Below, piece by piece: positions 5,567 to 6,122 of a stretch of DNA of 6,122 nt (the stretch's first letter is position 1; every line of letters begins with the position of its first letter). This DNA comes from Candidatus Fermentibacterota bacterium. GTDB lineage: Bacteria; JAFGKV01. The stretch is taken from assembly GCA_030620115.1 (NCBI GenBank), contig JAUXFG010000200.1, positions 1 through 6,122 on the forward strand, in the 5' to 3' direction. A program made the position numbers and the translations under genes. Under the pieces are notes generated by a model. It had not been told where the DNA came from and did no database searches. It saw only the letters and a program-made list of their open reading frames with translations.

Positions 5567-6073
5567 ATGGTTCGAGTGATCACAGGAAGATGCGGTACAG
5601 GCAAGACCACGGCGGTTTCGGAACTTGCGACGAGGGCTCGTAAAATGGAGTATTGGGTAGGCGGCATTGTGGCTCCCGCAGAACTGGAATCAGGGAGACG
5701 AGTAGGGTATGAGATTGTTGATTTGGCCACCGGCGCCAGGGCGCCGTGGTTGTGTCTGGCAGAAGGCATTGCCGATGTGGGGCCCTTCATGATTGTCGAG
5801 GAGGGCGCATCTCTTGCCAGGCGAGCCCTCCAACGATGTATCGAGGTCACATCGGGTATCGTGATCGTTGACGAGATTGGCCCTCTTGAGCTTGATGCAC
5901 GAGGACACAGCTGGGCCATGGGACCATTGGCACAGAGCGAGATAGATGAAATAGTCCTGGTGGTTCGCCCTTCCCTCGTACCCAAACTCGAGCAGAGATG
6001 GGGATTTCAGCCTGATGTCTGGGAGGTGGCGCGATGGGAGGAGCTGGGAAGAGCGATGGGGTTGGGGGAATGA
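5567..6073 (+). CDS. THEP1-like nucleoside-triphosphatase
   Basis: A 168-residue P-loop protein. Walker A is G7-R-C-G-T-G-K13-T14-T15 and Walker B is I-V-I-V-D102-E103-I-G-P-L-E-L. The VDEIGPLEL block and the G-R-R-V-G-Y-E-I-V-D-L-A-T-G segment (43-56) are typical of THEP1-type nucleoside-triphosphatases, which in vitro hydrolyse several NTPs slowly; their cellular role is unsettled. The length is slightly under the roughly 175-180 residues usual for the family. GTG 5561 overlaps the amidohydrolase stop (GTGA) and adds two residues; ATG 5567 leaves a two-base gap. Either start implies coupling, as GGGAG at 5544-5548 is 12 to 18 bases away. The last codons (A-M-G-L-G-E) fall in a G-rich repeat that continues past the stop, so the original C-terminus may have been replaced or shortened. 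Confidence 0.88.
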   Translation: MVRVITGRCGTGKTTAVSELATRARKMEYWVGGIVAPAELESGRRVGYEIVDLATGARAPWLCLAEGIADVGPFMIVEEGASLARRALQRCIEVTSGIVIVDEIGPLELDARGHSWAMGPLAQSEIDEIVLVVRPSLVPKLEQRWGFQPDVWEVARWEELGRAMGLGE

Positions 6074-6091
6074 GGAATGGGGGAATGGGGG
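6058..6091 (+). repeat. G-rich repeat tract, quadruplex-capable, overlapping the NTPase stop
   Basis: Four G-runs, GGGG (6058-6061), GGGGG (6064-6068), GGGGG (6079-6083) and GGGGG (6087-6091), are separated by loops of 2, 10 and 3 bases. This fits an intramolecular G-quadruplex with up to four tetrads in the sense strand and mRNA. GGAAT/GGGGGAAT words repeat through it. The TGA stop of the upstream gene (6071-6073) sits in the second loop. Confidence 0.6.
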
Positions 6092-6094
6092 ATT

Positions 6095-6122
6095 GAACAT
6101 CCAACATCGAACATCGAATGTA
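6095..6122. repeat. Heptamer tandem repeat (GAACATC), cut by window end
   Basis: Four consecutive heptamers: GAACATC (6095-6101), CAACATC (6102-6108), GAACATC (6109-6115) and GAATGTA (6116-6122). The array may continue beyond the window. GAACATC-type arrays are familiar between genes in several environmental bacterial groups, with no function that I know of. Confidence 0.7.

Noticed and set aside
5263-5985. Minus-strand frame of 240 residues
   Set aside because: It is antisense to the amidohydrolase end and the NTPase, both supported by conserved motifs. Its composition is Ser/Pro/Arg-rich, as expected of a shadow.

Overview
The window looks like bacterial chromosome with moderately high GC. 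It has one strongly transcribed direction: all six genes I can support are on the + strand. The lipoprotein-type signal peptide suggests a diderm. The intergenic DNA is made of degenerate dispersed repeats (TGTCATTCTGAG elements, AAGGGGGAT repeats, GAACATC heptamers) of a kind I associate with uncultured environmental lineages. That taxonomic impression is weak, and I cannot name a phylum.

Layout. Bases 1-455 hold no credible gene. They are a patchwork of inverted and direct repeats: a 35-base element present twice in opposite orientation, a nested 12-base inverted repeat around a hairpin, a tandem pair of about 32 bases, and scattered pyrimidine-rich repeats. Bases 456-1580 encode a polytopic membrane protein with a GEEIAWGQR...LHNL signature and a helical, TPR-like C-terminal half. 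A 160-base gap follows, with a 13-base palindrome and mutually exclusive hairpins.

From 1741 to 6073 there are five closely packed genes that look like one operon. They encode an isocitrate/isopropylmalate-type dehydrogenase, an HD-domain hydrolase, a small putative lipoprotein, a YtcJ-like amidohydrolase and a THEP1-like nucleoside-triphosphatase. Gaps are 17 and 37 bases, then a 4-base ATGA overlap, then a junction of -4 or +2 bases depending on the NTPase start. The window ends in a G-rich, quadruplex-like tract that overlaps the last codons of the NTPase, followed by heptamer repeats.

How the genes work together is not evident. The dehydrogenase should oxidise and decarboxylate a 2-hydroxy-dicarboxylate. 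The HD protein and NTPase may act on nucleotides or phosphoesters. The amidohydrolase substrate is unknown. I see no CRISPR, transposase, integrase, tRNA, rRNA or recognisable defence system. The most informative observations are the dehydrogenase's mixed specificity residues (NADP-type cofactor positions with a non-isocitrate-type substrate loop), the repeat-derived 3' end of the NTPase gene, and the structured start of the lipoprotein gene.
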